This document shows positions 16,343 through 23,243 of a stretch of 23,243 nucleotides of DNA, piece after piece (position 1 is the stretch's first letter; each line of letters starts with the position of its first letter). The notes below the pieces were generated by a model. The model was not told where the DNA came from, did no database searches, and saw only the letters and a program-made list of their open reading frames with translations. A program made the position numbers and the translations under genes. Origin of the DNA: DATKEH01 sp035546355 (GTDB taxonomy: Bacteria > Acidobacteriota > Thermoanaerobaculia > Multivoradales > JAIOJS01); NCBI GenBank assembly GCA_035546355.1, contig DATKEH010000236.1, positions 1-23,243 of the forward strand, written 5' to 3'.

Positions 16343-17284
16343 GTGGCCGGCTGCGCCCCCTACGCGATCGACATCACCGCCGACCTGCAGCTCGACCAGA
16401 ACGACGGCGCCGGCGCGCCGGCGGCGCTGGCCGCCGGCGAGGCCTACGAGGCCGCCATCCTGCTCACCACCACCGGCGCCACGGTGCTCAAGGGCGTCAA
16501 GGCGGCGATCGGCTCCACCGTCAAGCCCACCGTCCCCGCAGACGCCAAGCTGCGCCGCTGGGTCACCGTCGAATACGACGCCGGCGGCACCTCCATCATC
16601 GCCGCGGGAGATCTCGCCGGCGACGAGCTCAACGACCGCCTCTACGCCCGCGCCGGCGCCGGCCTCGAGGCCCTGGTCGACCCCGGCGACGCCCTCTACG
16701 GCGGCACCTGGCGCTTCTGGGGCCGCCGCAACCCGCTCGTCCTCACCGACGCCGCCGACAACTACCTCTGGGAGCTGGCCAACGGCAACTGGACCGTCAC
16801 CACCGACCTCACCCCGCCCGACACCACCTCGATGATCACCTGGCGCTTCCCGACCGCCGGCGGCGTCGTCACCGAGGCCGACATCGAGGACCTCCGCACC
16901 TACCTCGGCAAGACCGAGATCCTGCGCATCGGCGGCCCCCTCCCCACCAACGTCGGCGACCCCCTCGGCGACGACCTCGTCGTCGAGCACCTCGAGCTGC
17001 ACTGGGAGCTGACGGCCTTCCGCGTCGCCGACAACGGCGGCGGCACCGCCGGCGCCACCGCCGTCGACATCCTGGTCAACGGCGTCACCGCCTACCCCAA
17101 CTCCGCCACCGAAGACAACCGCCCCAGCGTCGCTTTCGACGCCGCCGCGCTCGTCGACCGCGACTCCGTCCACGCCACCACCATCCTGCGCCGCGGCGAC
17201 GTCGTCTCCGCTCAGCTCGCCGCCCGCCCCACCGGCGGCGACCCCGCGCGCGTCGAGATCCTGCTGGTCTGCAGAGTGCCATGA
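16343..17284 (+). CDS. Possible phage structural (tail/fibre-type) protein, perhaps N-terminally truncated
   Basis: This 313-residue acidic, beta-rich protein has no signal peptide or membrane segment. It has many Gly/Ala/Thr-Asp turns, and pieces such as LRRWVTVEYDAGGTSIIAAG, WELANGNWTVTTDLTP and the C-terminal GDVVSAQLAARP...VEILLVCRV read like stacked beta-strands of a virion or receptor-binding protein. I do not recognise a named family. GTG at 16343 has GAGG about 9 bases upstream, but TAG lies only three codons before it in the same frame and the frame continues open above that, so the start may be damaged. Codons end very often in C. The stop overlaps the next gene as ATGA, so it is read with the lysis-like genes. 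The structural role is inferred from context. Confidence 0.6.
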   Translation: MAGCAPYAIDITADLQLDQNDGAGAPAALAAGEAYEAAILLTTTGATVLKGVKAAIGSTVKPTVPADAKLRRWVTVEYDAGGTSIIAAGDLAGDELNDRLYARAGAGLEALVDPGDALYGGTWRFWGRRNPLVLTDAADNYLWELANGNWTVTTDLTPPDTTSMITWRFPTAGGVVTEADIEDLRTYLGKTEILRIGGPLPTNVGDPLGDDLVVEHLELHWELTAFRVADNGGGTAGATAVDILVNGVTAYPNSATEDNRPSVAFDAAALVDRDSVHATTILRRGDVVSAQLAARPTGGDPARVEILLVCRVP

Positions 17285-17721
17285 CCAACCCCCCCGCACG
17301 CCCCTGGTTGATGGCGGTCCTGATGTTGGCCTCCATCGCCCTCGTCGCCTTCGGCGCCCTCGCCCAGACCGTCCTGGTGCCAGCCGAGGTCACGCCGGGG
17401 GTCTCGGCCTGGGCCTACATTCGAGGCCTCTCCCTCTTCATCGGCCTCGCCGCCGCGGTGGGCGTCGTCAAGCTGGCCGTCGCCTGGCGCGACGGCGGGC
17501 TCACCGCCGCCTGGGCGGTGACGACGTTCTTGATGACGCTGATCGTGGGGTTCGCCGCGACCGCCATCGCCGTCGAGTACTTCGAGAGCGCCGGCTACCG
17601 GATCACCGCGGTCATCGCCAGCGCGCTCGGCGCGGAGAAGCTCTGGGAGCTGACGCTGCTGGCGTGGGACAGGGTCCGCCCCGCCCACCTCCTCAGCACC
17701 CTGCGCGGAGGGAAGCCCTGA
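17281..17721 (+). CDS. Four-helix membrane protein, holin candidate
   Basis: This 146-residue hydrophobic protein has helices at about 10-32 (LMAVLMLASIALVAFGALA), 45-70 (IRGLSLFIGLAAAVGVVKLA), 75-100 (AWAVTTFLMTLIVGFAATAI) and a last, more amphipathic one at 107-128. It ends in a basic tail (RVRPAHLLSTLRGGKP). ATG at 17281 overlaps the upstream stop as ATGA. It lies two genes before an endolysin, where a holin or lysis regulator is expected. The sequence matches no holin family that I recognise, so this is a context-based suggestion. Confidence 0.65.
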   Translation: MTNPPARPWLMAVLMLASIALVAFGALAQTVLVPAEVTPGVSAWAYIRGLSLFIGLAAAVGVVKLAVAWRDGGLTAAWAVTTFLMTLIVGFAATAIAVEYFESAGYRITAVIASALGAEKLWELTLLAWDRVRPAHLLSTLRGGKP

Positions 17722-18242
17722 TGCCCGACTACCGTACCCTCTGGCATAGCTGCAACGACGACCCCTGGTCGCAGGGTCTGCTGCATCCCGCGCTCAAGAT
17801 CTGCTCCCTCGCCGGCTCCTTTGTCCTCGGGTTCGCCGGCGCCACCCTCTTACTCGGCATGGGCGCCCACGACGTCCTCGCCCCCGTCGTCTCGGTGGTG
17901 GGCACGGCGCTCCTCTGGGGCCTGCTCGTCGCCGCCATCCGCTATCTCCGCGGCGCCGAGCCCGAGCGGCGGGCGCACCGGCGCCGCTACCGCCTCGGTG
18001 TGTACATCCTCTTCGCCAGCTGCTCGACCAAGCTGGTGGTGCTGGTGGGGATGCTGCAGCTCCGCGGCGGCGGGATGGTCGCCGTGCCGGTCGGCGCCAT
18101 GGAGGCCCTCACCTTCGCCTACCACCTCGCCTACCTCCTGCTCGTCATCGGCGTCGCCTGGCTGCTGCTGGGCGTGATCGGCGGCGCCCGGCGCACCATG
18201 CGCTTCAAGACCGGCGAATACCCCACGCGAGCCGCGCCGTGA
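17721..18242 (+). CDS. Four-helix membrane protein directly before the endolysin, holin candidate
   Basis: This 173-residue protein has a short soluble N-terminus (MPDYRTLWHSCNDDPW) and four hydrophobic helices: about 23-48, 51-75, 92-115 and 130-157. The stretch between helices 2 and 3 is strongly basic (RGAEPERRAHRRRYR), which suggests a cytoplasmic loop. ATG at 17721 has GGAGG upstream and overlaps the previous stop by one base (TGATG); an earlier in-frame ATG at 17664 overlaps the previous gene more deeply and was rejected. The stop overlaps the endolysin start as GTGA. Placement favours a holin or an accessory lysis function, without family evidence. Confidence 0.65.
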   Translation: MPDYRTLWHSCNDDPWSQGLLHPALKICSLAGSFVLGFAGATLLLGMGAHDVLAPVVSVVGTALLWGLLVAAIRYLRGAEPERRAHRRRYRLGVYILFASCSTKLVVLVGMLQLRGGGMVAVPVGAMEALTFAYHLAYLLLVIGVAWLLLGVIGGARRTMRFKTGEYPTRAAP

Positions 18243-18859
18243 TTTCGCCCGCCGCGGTCGCCGCCAACCAGGATTTCGCCGGTGGCATCACCGACGACCG
18301 CATCCTCGACTCCATCCTGCTGCACGAGGGGTGGCCCCGGTACACCAACAACCCCAACGACCGCGGCGGGCCAACCAAGGGCGGAATTACGCTGGCGACG
18401 CTCAACCACTGGCGCGGCGTGCCGACGTCGACTGACGACCTGCGCCGCCTCGGCGAGGACGAGGCGCGGCTGATCTACTCACGCCGCTACATCGAGGGCG
18501 AGCGCTTCCACCTCATCACCGACCCGCTGCTCCGCTGGCATGTCGTGGACTGCGGCGTGCTCCACGGGCCGGCCCGGGCCGCACGGTGGTTGCAACAGGC
18601 CGCCGGCGGTGACCTGGTGGCGGATGGGGTGATCGGGCCGCGCAGCCTCAAGGCGATCAACGGCGGCGACGCCCACCGCATCGCCGTGCGGCTTGGCTGC
18701 ATTCGCATCCGCTTCCTCGGCGAGCTGATAAACGATAACGCCAAGGCGCGCCGGCGCGGCGAGACGACCCGTGACCAGGCGACCTTCGCCGAGGGGTGGA
18801 TGGTGCGCGCAACGAGCTTCCTGGATCTGGAGGCAGCCCGCCAGACGCAGGAGGTATGA
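18239..18859 (+). CDS. GH108-type peptidoglycan hydrolase (endolysin)
   Basis: This 206-residue protein matches glycosyl hydrolase family 108. The catalytic-site region is LLHEGWPRYTNNPNDRGGPTKGGIT (read in pieces: HEG at 29-31 with Glu30, NDRGGPTKGGIT at 40-51). A C-terminal predicted peptidoglycan-binding segment contains VADGVIGPRSLKAI (about 127-140). It should cleave the glycan strands of the cell wall. There is no signal peptide, so release would need a holin-type protein, and the two genes before it encode membrane proteins. GTG at 18239 overlaps the previous stop as GTGA. The family call is strong. Confidence 0.9.
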   Translation: MISPAAVAANQDFAGGITDDRILDSILLHEGWPRYTNNPNDRGGPTKGGITLATLNHWRGVPTSTDDLRRLGEDEARLIYSRRYIEGERFHLITDPLLRWHVVDCGVLHGPARAARWLQQAAGGDLVADGVIGPRSLKAINGGDAHRIAVRLGCIRIRFLGELINDNAKARRRGETTRDQATFAEGWMVRATSFLDLEAARQTQEV

Positions 18860-19407
18860 CCATCGTGCCCCTCTGGCTCGAGCCCTGCGACCTCATCTTC
18901 ACCGCCAACCCGACGGGCCGCTTCGGCCGGCTCATCCGCTGGCGCACCCGCGCCCCCGTCAACCACGTCGCCGGCGTCACCCGCCCGGGCACCCTCTACA
19001 CCGCCGAGATCCTCGAAGCCCTCCACCCGCGCGCCAAGCGCTGGCCCCTCGGCGAGGCCTACGCCGGCGAGCCCGACCTGGTCGAGATCTACCGCCCCCT
19101 CAACCTCACCCTCGGCGACCGTGAGGCCATCGTCCGCTTCGCGCTCGAGTACGAGGGCCGCAAGTACGGCTGGGGCAAGATCGCCCTGCACGCCTTCGGC
19201 GTGCCCGAGTGGGCGGGCGTCGAGCGCTGGCCCATCTGCTCCTGGATCTGGGCTCAGGCCTACTTCCGCCGCGGCTACACCTTCGGCGCCACCCGCGCCG
19301 ACCAGGCCGACCCGGCCCGCATGCGCGCCTTCGTCCACGACACCCTCGGCGACCGCTACGCCTGCCTCCGCGAGCTCGCCCCGGTGCCCGCTCTCGAGGC
19401 GGCCTGA
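18856..19407 (+). CDS. Permuted papain-like (NlpC/P60-related, YiiX-type) hydrolase
   Basis: This 183-residue protein shows the circularly permuted papain order, with a His before the Cys: EPCDLIFTA (9-17), VNHVAGV with His37, and ICSWIWAQAYFRRGY with Cys128. Such proteins act as amidases or cysteine peptidases on cell-wall peptides or lipids. The ATG at 18856 overlaps the endolysin stop as ATGA, but AGGAGG (18849-18854) stands only one base before it. GTG at 18865 (10 bases after the AGGAGG) is an equally plausible start and would remove three residues. It is the last gene of the rightward arm. It may be a second wall-cutting enzyme of the lysis module or an effector. Confidence 0.82.
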   Translation: MTIVPLWLEPCDLIFTANPTGRFGRLIRWRTRAPVNHVAGVTRPGTLYTAEILEALHPRAKRWPLGEAYAGEPDLVEIYRPLNLTLGDREAIVRFALEYEGRKYGWGKIALHAFGVPEWAGVERWPICSWIWAQAYFRRGYTFGATRADQADPARMRAFVHDTLGDRYACLRELAPVPALEAA

Positions 19408-19580
19408 GCTCGGGGCCCGGGCGGGGCCAGAAGAGCCTTCGCTCCGTGCGCACCAGGGGGCCAGTTGGAGACCCGGAGGTATCCGGATTCGTCCCGGAAT
19501 TTGCGCGGAAACCATAAAATCGGCCCCTCCCGGGCGAGAAGTATCTGGGCCGCAAATCATTGCACTGTAGTGGGTTAGGG
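19408..19580. other. Non-coding end of the integrated element
   Basis: No gene is seen between the last element gene and the tRNA. Short inverted repeats occur (for example TCCGG/CCGGA around 19482-19498), and the last 80 bases are markedly richer in A and T than the surroundings. This would suit integrase arm sites or the end of the leftward tRNA transcript, but nothing specific can be assigned. Confidence 0.4.
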
Positions 19581-19657
<77 letters not shown>

Positions 19658-19688
19658 TCGAGATCGTCGATGGAAGGATCCGTCCTGA

Positions 19689-19764
19689 TGGGGTGAGCGA
19701 AGGGGATCGAACCCTCAACCACTGGAGCCACAGTCCAGCGCTCTACCATTGAGCTACGCTCACC
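19689..19764 (-). tRNA. tRNA-His (GTG)
   Basis: A full cloverleaf is visible on the minus strand: acceptor GTGAGCG/CGCTCAC, an extra 5' G at position -1 facing a C discriminator (typical of tRNA-His), anticodon GTG in loop CTGTGGC, T-arm GTTCGATCC and an encoded CCA (plus 19689-19691). Confidence 0.95.
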
Positions 19765-19803
19765 ACGCGTCCGCTTCCGTCGCTCCCGCCATCCCCGAAT
19801 CCG

Positions 19804-19880
19804 TGGCCTGCCTGGAGGGATTCGAACCCCCGACCCGCGGCTTAGAAGGCCGCCGCTCTATCCAGCTGAGCTACAGGCAG
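19804..19880 (-). tRNA. tRNA-Arg (TCT)
   Basis: A cloverleaf on the minus strand has acceptor CTGCCTG/CAGGCAG, D-arm TAGCTCAGCTGG, anticodon TCT in loop CTTCTAA, T-arm GTTCGAATC, discriminator G and an encoded CCA (plus 19804-19806). Confidence 0.95.
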
Positions 19881-19921
19881 CCTGACTCTCATCTGACGCT
19901 ACCGCGTGCCGTGTGGTCGAT

Positions 19922-19995
19922 TCGGGGCGCCCAGATTCGAACTGGGGACCCCCTGCGCCCAAGGCAGGTGCGCTACCAGGCTGCGCCACGCCCCG
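19922..19995 (-). tRNA. tRNA-Pro (TGG)
   Basis: A cloverleaf on the minus strand has acceptor CGGGGCG/CGCCCCG, D-arm TGGCGCAGCCTGG, anticodon TGG in loop CTTGGGC, T-arm GTTCGAATC and discriminator A. Unlike the three tRNAs behind it, no CCA is encoded, so it must be added enzymatically. It is the first gene of the four-tRNA row. Confidence 0.95.
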
Positions 19996-20010
19996 ACAGA
20001 AGCGCGGGCA

Positions 20011-20038
20011 AGTGTAGCAGAAAGCCCCCACCAACAAA
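20011..20038 (-). promoter_or_regulatory. Likely promoter of the tRNA row
   Basis: On the minus strand, TACACT (plus 20011-20016) lies 15 bases before tRNA-Pro and 16 bp after TTTGTT (plus 20033-20038), giving a plausible -35/-10 pair. The TTTGTT is also the T-rich tail of the receptor gene's terminator. Confidence 0.5.
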
Positions 20039-20061
20039 GCGCCCCCCGGAGCGGGGGGCGC
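20033..20061 (-). terminator. Rho-independent terminator of the TonB-dependent receptor gene
   Basis: On the minus strand, GCGCCCCCC and GGGGGGCGC form a perfect 9-bp stem (plus 20039-20047 and 20053-20061) with a 5-base loop, followed by TTTGTT. It begins 26 bp after the receptor stop codon. Confidence 0.85.
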
Positions 20062-20086
20062 GACGGGAGACGGGGGAAAGCGGAGC

Positions 20087-22501
20087 TCACCAGGTGAAGG
20101 TGACGCTCCCCAGGGCGCGGCGTCCGAGGATGTCGCCGCCGAACGACTGGTAGTGCTCGTCGTCGAACAGGTTGCTGACGTTGACGCCGACCTTGACGTT
20201 GGGGGTGACGCGGTAGTTGGCCACCAGGTCGACGGTCTCGTAGGAGGGAACCGGGCCGGCGAAGACGCCCGCCGCCCACTCGAAGTCGTCGACCCAGCGC
20301 GCGCCCAGCGAGGCGTCGAAGCGGTCGCCGAGGTACCCCAGGGTGAAGGCGGCCTGGTGCTCCGGCGCGTTGGGCAGCACCCGATCGCCCAGCGCCGCCT
20401 CCTTGAGCTCGAAGTCGAACCAGCTGTAGCTGACGCCCAGGTTCCAGCGGTTGTCGAGGTAGTGGGTGACTCCGAAGTCGATGCCCTGGGTGTCCGCCGA
20501 GCCGGCGTTGGCGTAGGAGAAGACGAGCGCCGGGGCGCCGTTGGCGAGGTTGGTGAGGCCGACGAAGTTGGGCCCCAGGGCTGCCCGGAGGAAGGCCAGC
20601 ACCCCGGCCTGGGCCTGCGGCGGCAGCGGCACCGTGAACTGGTAGAAGGGGAACGCGGGGTTGACGCCGGGCAGCAGGTCGGTGACGAAGCCGTCGAGCT
20701 CGCTGTTGTAGTAGTCGAAGGTGAGGAAGGTCTTGCCGCCGAGGATGCCGCTGTAGCCGAGCTCCCAGGAGCTGATCTCCTCGACCTCGAGGTTGTTGTT
20801 GCCGAAGGCGAGGATCGGCACCGACTGGAAGCCCAGCACCGTGAGGGCCGGCACCAGCGGTGGCGCCAGCTGGCTGGCGATGGCGACGAAGGGGACCGGC
20901 TGGCCGGCCGGCGTGGAGAGGAAGAACTCCGAGTAGTTGGGCGACTGGAAGGCCTCGTTGTAGCTCGCCCGCAGCGTCTGGTTGGGGGTCGGCGCGAAGA
21001 CCAGCGCCACCTTCGGCGAGATCTGGTCGTCGTGCAGCGAGCTGTCGTCCCAGCGCCCGGCGAGCACCGCCTTGACCTTCGGCGAGAACGCGTATTCGAG
21101 CTGGGTGTAGACCGCCTGGCGGTCGGCGCCGACGATGAGCGGCCCGGTGAGGGTCGGCACCCCTTGGGCGTTGCGGGTGTCGATCTCCTCGTCCCGGTAC
21201 GACGCGCCGGCGATGATCCGCCCCCGGGTGCCGGCGAAGTCCCAGTTGCCCTGCACCTCCGCCGCCCACATCTCCTCGTCGAGGACCAGGTTGCGGCCGG
21301 CGCCGAGCGCCAGCTGCTCGGGCGCGTCGCGCTTGTTGTAGTAGCCGAGGACGTTGAAGCGGGGGTGGCTGAAGTTGAGCCGCGCCCAGGGGCGGTCCTG
21401 CTCGAGGATCTGCACCCGGCCGATGCCGGTCTGGATCACCGGCCCCTCGGCGTAGGAGCTGCCCCCCTCGGCGGTGAGGAAGCTGTTGCCGAAGTAGCGG
21501 TCCAGCCGCACCCCGGCGAGCCACAGGATGTCCTCGTCGGTGGCCACCGGCACCGCCTCGAAGGGCAGACAGCCGAAGGCTCGCGAGCCGGGGGGGCAGG
21601 CACCGTACTCGACGGAGGTGTTGCGCGAGACGTAGAAGTCGTCGCTCTGGGTGTAGCTGCCGACCAGCTTGAGATAGGTCTCGTCGGCCACCTGGCCGGC
21701 CCAGCGCACGTCGCCGCGCAGCGTCGACAGCTCGCCGCCGGTCAGGCCGACGGTGCCCCCCTGGCTGTAGCGCGGCTGCTTGGTGGTGAGGTTGAGCACG
21801 CCGTTGAAGGCGTTGGTGCCGTACAGCGCGGAGCTCGGCCCGCGGATCAGCTCGACGCTCGCCATGTCGCCGAGCGACGACATCGACGGCCAGTCGTTGG
21901 ACATCAGGAACGGCACCGTCGGATCGCGGCCGTCGATCAGCGCCGGCACCCGCCGGTTCAGGGAGCTGTTGAAGCCGCGGGTGTTGAGGTTGAAGTCGTA
22001 GAGCCCGCTCTGGGTGACCTCGGCCCCGGGAGTGAACTCGAGGACCTTCGCCAGCTGGCCGTGCGACGCCTCGCGCTCGATCTCCTCCTCGGAGACCACC
22101 GACACCGCGGCCGGCGCCTCGACCACCCGCTCGCGGCGGCGCGAGGCGGAGTAGACGGTGATGGTCTCGGCGAAGCTCACCTCCCAGTCGACGCCGTGGT
22201 CGAGCTCGGTGACCGCGCCGCCGCGAATGGTCACGTTCTCGGCCGAGGAGAGGCGGTCGCCGAGGGAGAAGGTGACGGTGTAGTCGCCCGCCGGCACCCC
22301 GCTCAGGCGGTAGCGCCCGGCGGCGTCGGTGATCTCGGCCATGCCGGCCTCGGCGATCACCACCGTGACGCCGTTCATCGGCCGGTCGTCGGGGCCGCTG
22401 ACCACGCCGGTCAGGGTCCCGGTCGCCTGGGCGTGGGCCGCGGCCGGCACCACCAGCAGCGCCAGGAGGGTGACCGTAAACAGGAAGCGCTTCGGCCGCA
22501 T
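20087..22501 (-). CDS. TonB-dependent outer-membrane receptor with carboxypeptidase-regulatory-like domain
   Basis: This 804-residue receptor has a signal peptide (cleaved near AHAQ, residue 25) and an N-terminal carboxypeptidase-regulatory-like beta domain (about 27-105, with GTLTGVVSGPDDRPMNGVTV and AGRYRLSGVPAGDY). A TonB box ETITVYSAS (112-120) follows, then a plug (about 125-240, ending VELIRGPSSALYGTNAFNGV) and a large beta-barrel ending in GSVTFTW. ATG at 22501 has AAGGAG 7 bases upstream. It is a single-gene unit with its own promoter (22634-22662) and terminator (20033-20061). The ligand is unknown: no transport or enzyme genes adjoin, and no metal or sugar signature is visible. Receptors of this layout are abundant in Acidobacteriota and Bacteroidota. 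Confidence 0.93.
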   Translation of the reverse strand: MRPKRFLFTVTLLALLVVPAAAHAQATGTLTGVVSGPDDRPMNGVTVVIAEAGMAEITDAAGRYRLSGVPAGDYTVTFSLGDRLSSAENVTIRGGAVTELDHGVDWEVSFAETITVYSASRRRERVVEAPAAVSVVSEEEIEREASHGQLAKVLEFTPGAEVTQSGLYDFNLNTRGFNSSLNRRVPALIDGRDPTVPFLMSNDWPSMSSLGDMASVELIRGPSSALYGTNAFNGVLNLTTKQPRYSQGGTVGLTGGELSTLRGDVRWAGQVADETYLKLVGSYTQSDDFYVSRNTSVEYGACPPGSRAFGCLPFEAVPVATDEDILWLAGVRLDRYFGNSFLTAEGGSSYAEGPVIQTGIGRVQILEQDRPWARLNFSHPRFNVLGYYNKRDAPEQLALGAGRNLVLDEEMWAAEVQGNWDFAGTRGRIIAGASYRDEEIDTRNAQGVPTLTGPLIVGADRQAVYTQLEYAFSPKVKAVLAGRWDDSSLHDDQISPKVALVFAPTPNQTLRASYNEAFQSPNYSEFFLSTPAGQPVPFVAIASQLAPPLVPALTVLGFQSVPILAFGNNNLEVEEISSWELGYSGILGGKTFLTFDYYNSELDGFVTDLLPGVNPAFPFYQFTVPLPPQAQAGVLAFLRAALGPNFVGLTNLANGAPALVFSYANAGSADTQGIDFGVTHYLDNRWNLGVSYSWFDFELKEAALGDRVLPNAPEHQAAFTLGYLGDRFDASLGARWVDDFEWAAGVFAGPVPSYETVDLVANYRVTPNVKVGVNVSNLFDDEHYQSFGGDILGRRALGSVTFTW

Positions 22502-22626
22502 CGGGCTTCTCCTTCGGTGAGAGACCGTGGTTGGGATGGCCGTTCGCCATCAGGCGGCGTCACCCCGCGCGGAGGCGCGTCCTCGGCGCGTCGGGGCGTT
22601 CGACGCCCGACAGCGAATGAGCTATG
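22502..22626 (-). promoter_or_regulatory. Structured 5' leader of the TonB-dependent receptor gene
   Basis: The predicted transcript starts near 22627, leaving a leader of about 125 bases. It contains a 9-bp hairpin with one bulge (plus 22590-22599 with 22603-22611, loop TCG) and further CGCGC/GCGCG pairing near 22566-22580. No known riboswitch consensus was recognised. Confidence 0.4.
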
Positions 22627-22633
22627 ACGCCCC

Positions 22634-22662
22634 TTATAACCGAACCGCACCGATGGGGTCAA
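22634..22662 (-). promoter_or_regulatory. Sigma-70-type promoter of the TonB-dependent receptor gene
   Basis: On the minus strand, TTGACC (plus 22657-22662) and TTATAA (plus 22634-22639) are separated by exactly 17 bp, which is close to consensus and stands out in this GC-rich sequence. Confidence 0.8.
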
Positions 22663-22703
22663 GGAGCGCGATCAGGGGAGCAGCCGCGATAGCATCGCTT
22701 CCA

Positions 22704-23243
22704 ATGCCCCGCCGTCGCTACGTGGTGCTGGGCGCCGGGGAGGTGGGGTTCCACCTCGCGCGGCTGCTATCGCAAGCCGGCCATGAGGTGGTGGTCATCG
22801 AGCAGGACCGCCGCCGGCGCTCCCAGGTGGAGGAGCAGCTCGACGTGGCGGTGGTGGCGGGCAACGGCGCCCACCTGCCGGTGCTCGAGCGGGCCGAGGT
22901 CGGCAAAGCCGAGCTGCTGCTGGCCGTCTCGTCTTCGGACGAGGCGAACCTGGTGGCCTCGCTGCTGAGCAAGCGCCTGGGCGTGCAGCGGTCGGTGGTG
23001 CGGGTGGGGGTCGCCGAGGACGTCACCGAGCACCGCCGCATCTACGAGGACAGCTTCGGCGTCGACCTGCTGCTGTCGACGCAATTGCTGACCACCGTCC
23101 GCATCCTCAACCACGTCCGCGGCCTCGACACCGTGGCGGTGGAGTACCTCGCCGGCGGCAAGGTGCAGGTCAAGAAGGTGCACGTCGACGCCGGCTCGGT
23201 GCTGACCACGAAGCCGCTCGCCGAGATCGACCTGCCGGCGGGG
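22704..23243 (+). CDS. trkA: Trk system potassium uptake protein TrkA (N-terminal 180 residues, cut by the window end)
   Basis: The open frame runs from ATG at 22704 off the window end (180 codons). The N-terminal RCK/TrkA-N Rossmann fold is clear: YVVLGAGEVGFHLARLL with the GxGxxG nucleotide-binding loop, VVVIEQDRRR with the acidic residue at the end of the second strand, and VAGNGAHLPVLERAEV. A C-terminal TrkA-C-type domain begins near AVEYLAGGKVQV. TrkA binds NAD(H)/ATP and gates the TrkH/TrkG potassium channel from the cytoplasm. A partner trkH may lie beyond the window. No strong Shine-Dalgarno precedes the ATG. Confidence 0.92.
   Translation, partial: MPRRRYVVLGAGEVGFHLARLLSQAGHEVVVIEQDRRRRSQVEEQLDVAVVAGNGAHLPVLERAEVGKAELLLAVSSSDEANLVASLLSKRLGVQRSVVRVGVAEDVTEHRRIYEDSFGVDLLLSTQLLTTVRILNHVRGLDTVAVEYLAGGKVQVKKVHVDAGSVLTTKPLAEIDLPAG

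Noticed and set aside
19749..20153. Open frame across the tRNA genes
   Set aside because: It runs through tRNA-His, tRNA-Arg, tRNA-Pro and the terminator, which are certain.
20153..22627. Plus-strand open frame of 824 codons opposite the TonB-dependent receptor
   Set aside because: It is a repetitive Val/Glu/Gly/Leu composition produced by the opposite strand of a GC-rich gene; no domain or ribosome site.

Overview
The window is very GC-rich and densely packed with genes. Many genes start with GTG, and neighbours are often joined by 4-base ATGA or GTGA overlaps. Two TonB-dependent outer-membrane receptors, one with an N-terminal carboxypeptidase-regulatory-like domain, plus lipoproteins and signal peptides indicate a diderm (Gram-negative) bacterium. 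The mix is compatible with Acidobacteriota or a related high-GC phylum, but no marker here settles the phylum.

Region 1 (1-6147) holds two divergent units. A leftward operon encodes two different ATP-grasp ligases, then a fused GNAT acetyltransferase-histone-deacetylase-like enzyme, then a second GNAT acetyltransferase. A KamA-family (lysine 2,3-aminomutase-like) radical SAM enzyme is transcribed rightward from the shared 450-bp intergenic region. Aminomutase, two amino-acid ligases, two acetyltransferases and a deacetylase together look like an uncharacterised pathway making or modifying an acetylated (beta-)amino-acid derivative or dipeptide. This is one of the two best candidates for a new system.

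Region 2 (6217-13241) is a leftward cobalamin-uptake operon. A well-conserved cobalamin riboswitch precedes btuB-btuF-btuD-btuC. The row continues almost without gaps into a fumarylacetoacetate-hydrolase-family enzyme, a 59-residue membrane protein and a HAD hydrolase, and after a 46-bp gap a lipoprotein containing an 11-base homopolymer.

Region 3 (13324-19657) starts with a small secreted protein. Next comes a compact element of about 5.65 kb bounded by a 44-bp direct repeat with one mismatch, made from the 3' half of tRNA-Arg(CCG). The left arm (leftward) carries a zinc-ribbon membrane protein, a coiled-coil lipoprotein and a tyrosine recombinase. The right arm (rightward) carries a possible virion or tail-type protein, two four-helix membrane proteins, a GH108 endolysin and a permuted papain-like hydrolase. 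No capsid, portal, terminase or replication gene is visible, so this is either a prophage remnant or a minimal integrating element that kept a lysis-like module.

Region 4 (19581-23243) has four leftward tRNA genes (transcribed Pro-TGG, Arg-TCT, His-GTG, Arg-CCG). A large TonB-dependent receptor follows, with a clear sigma-70-type promoter and a rho-independent terminator. The window ends inside a rightward trkA gene for potassium uptake.
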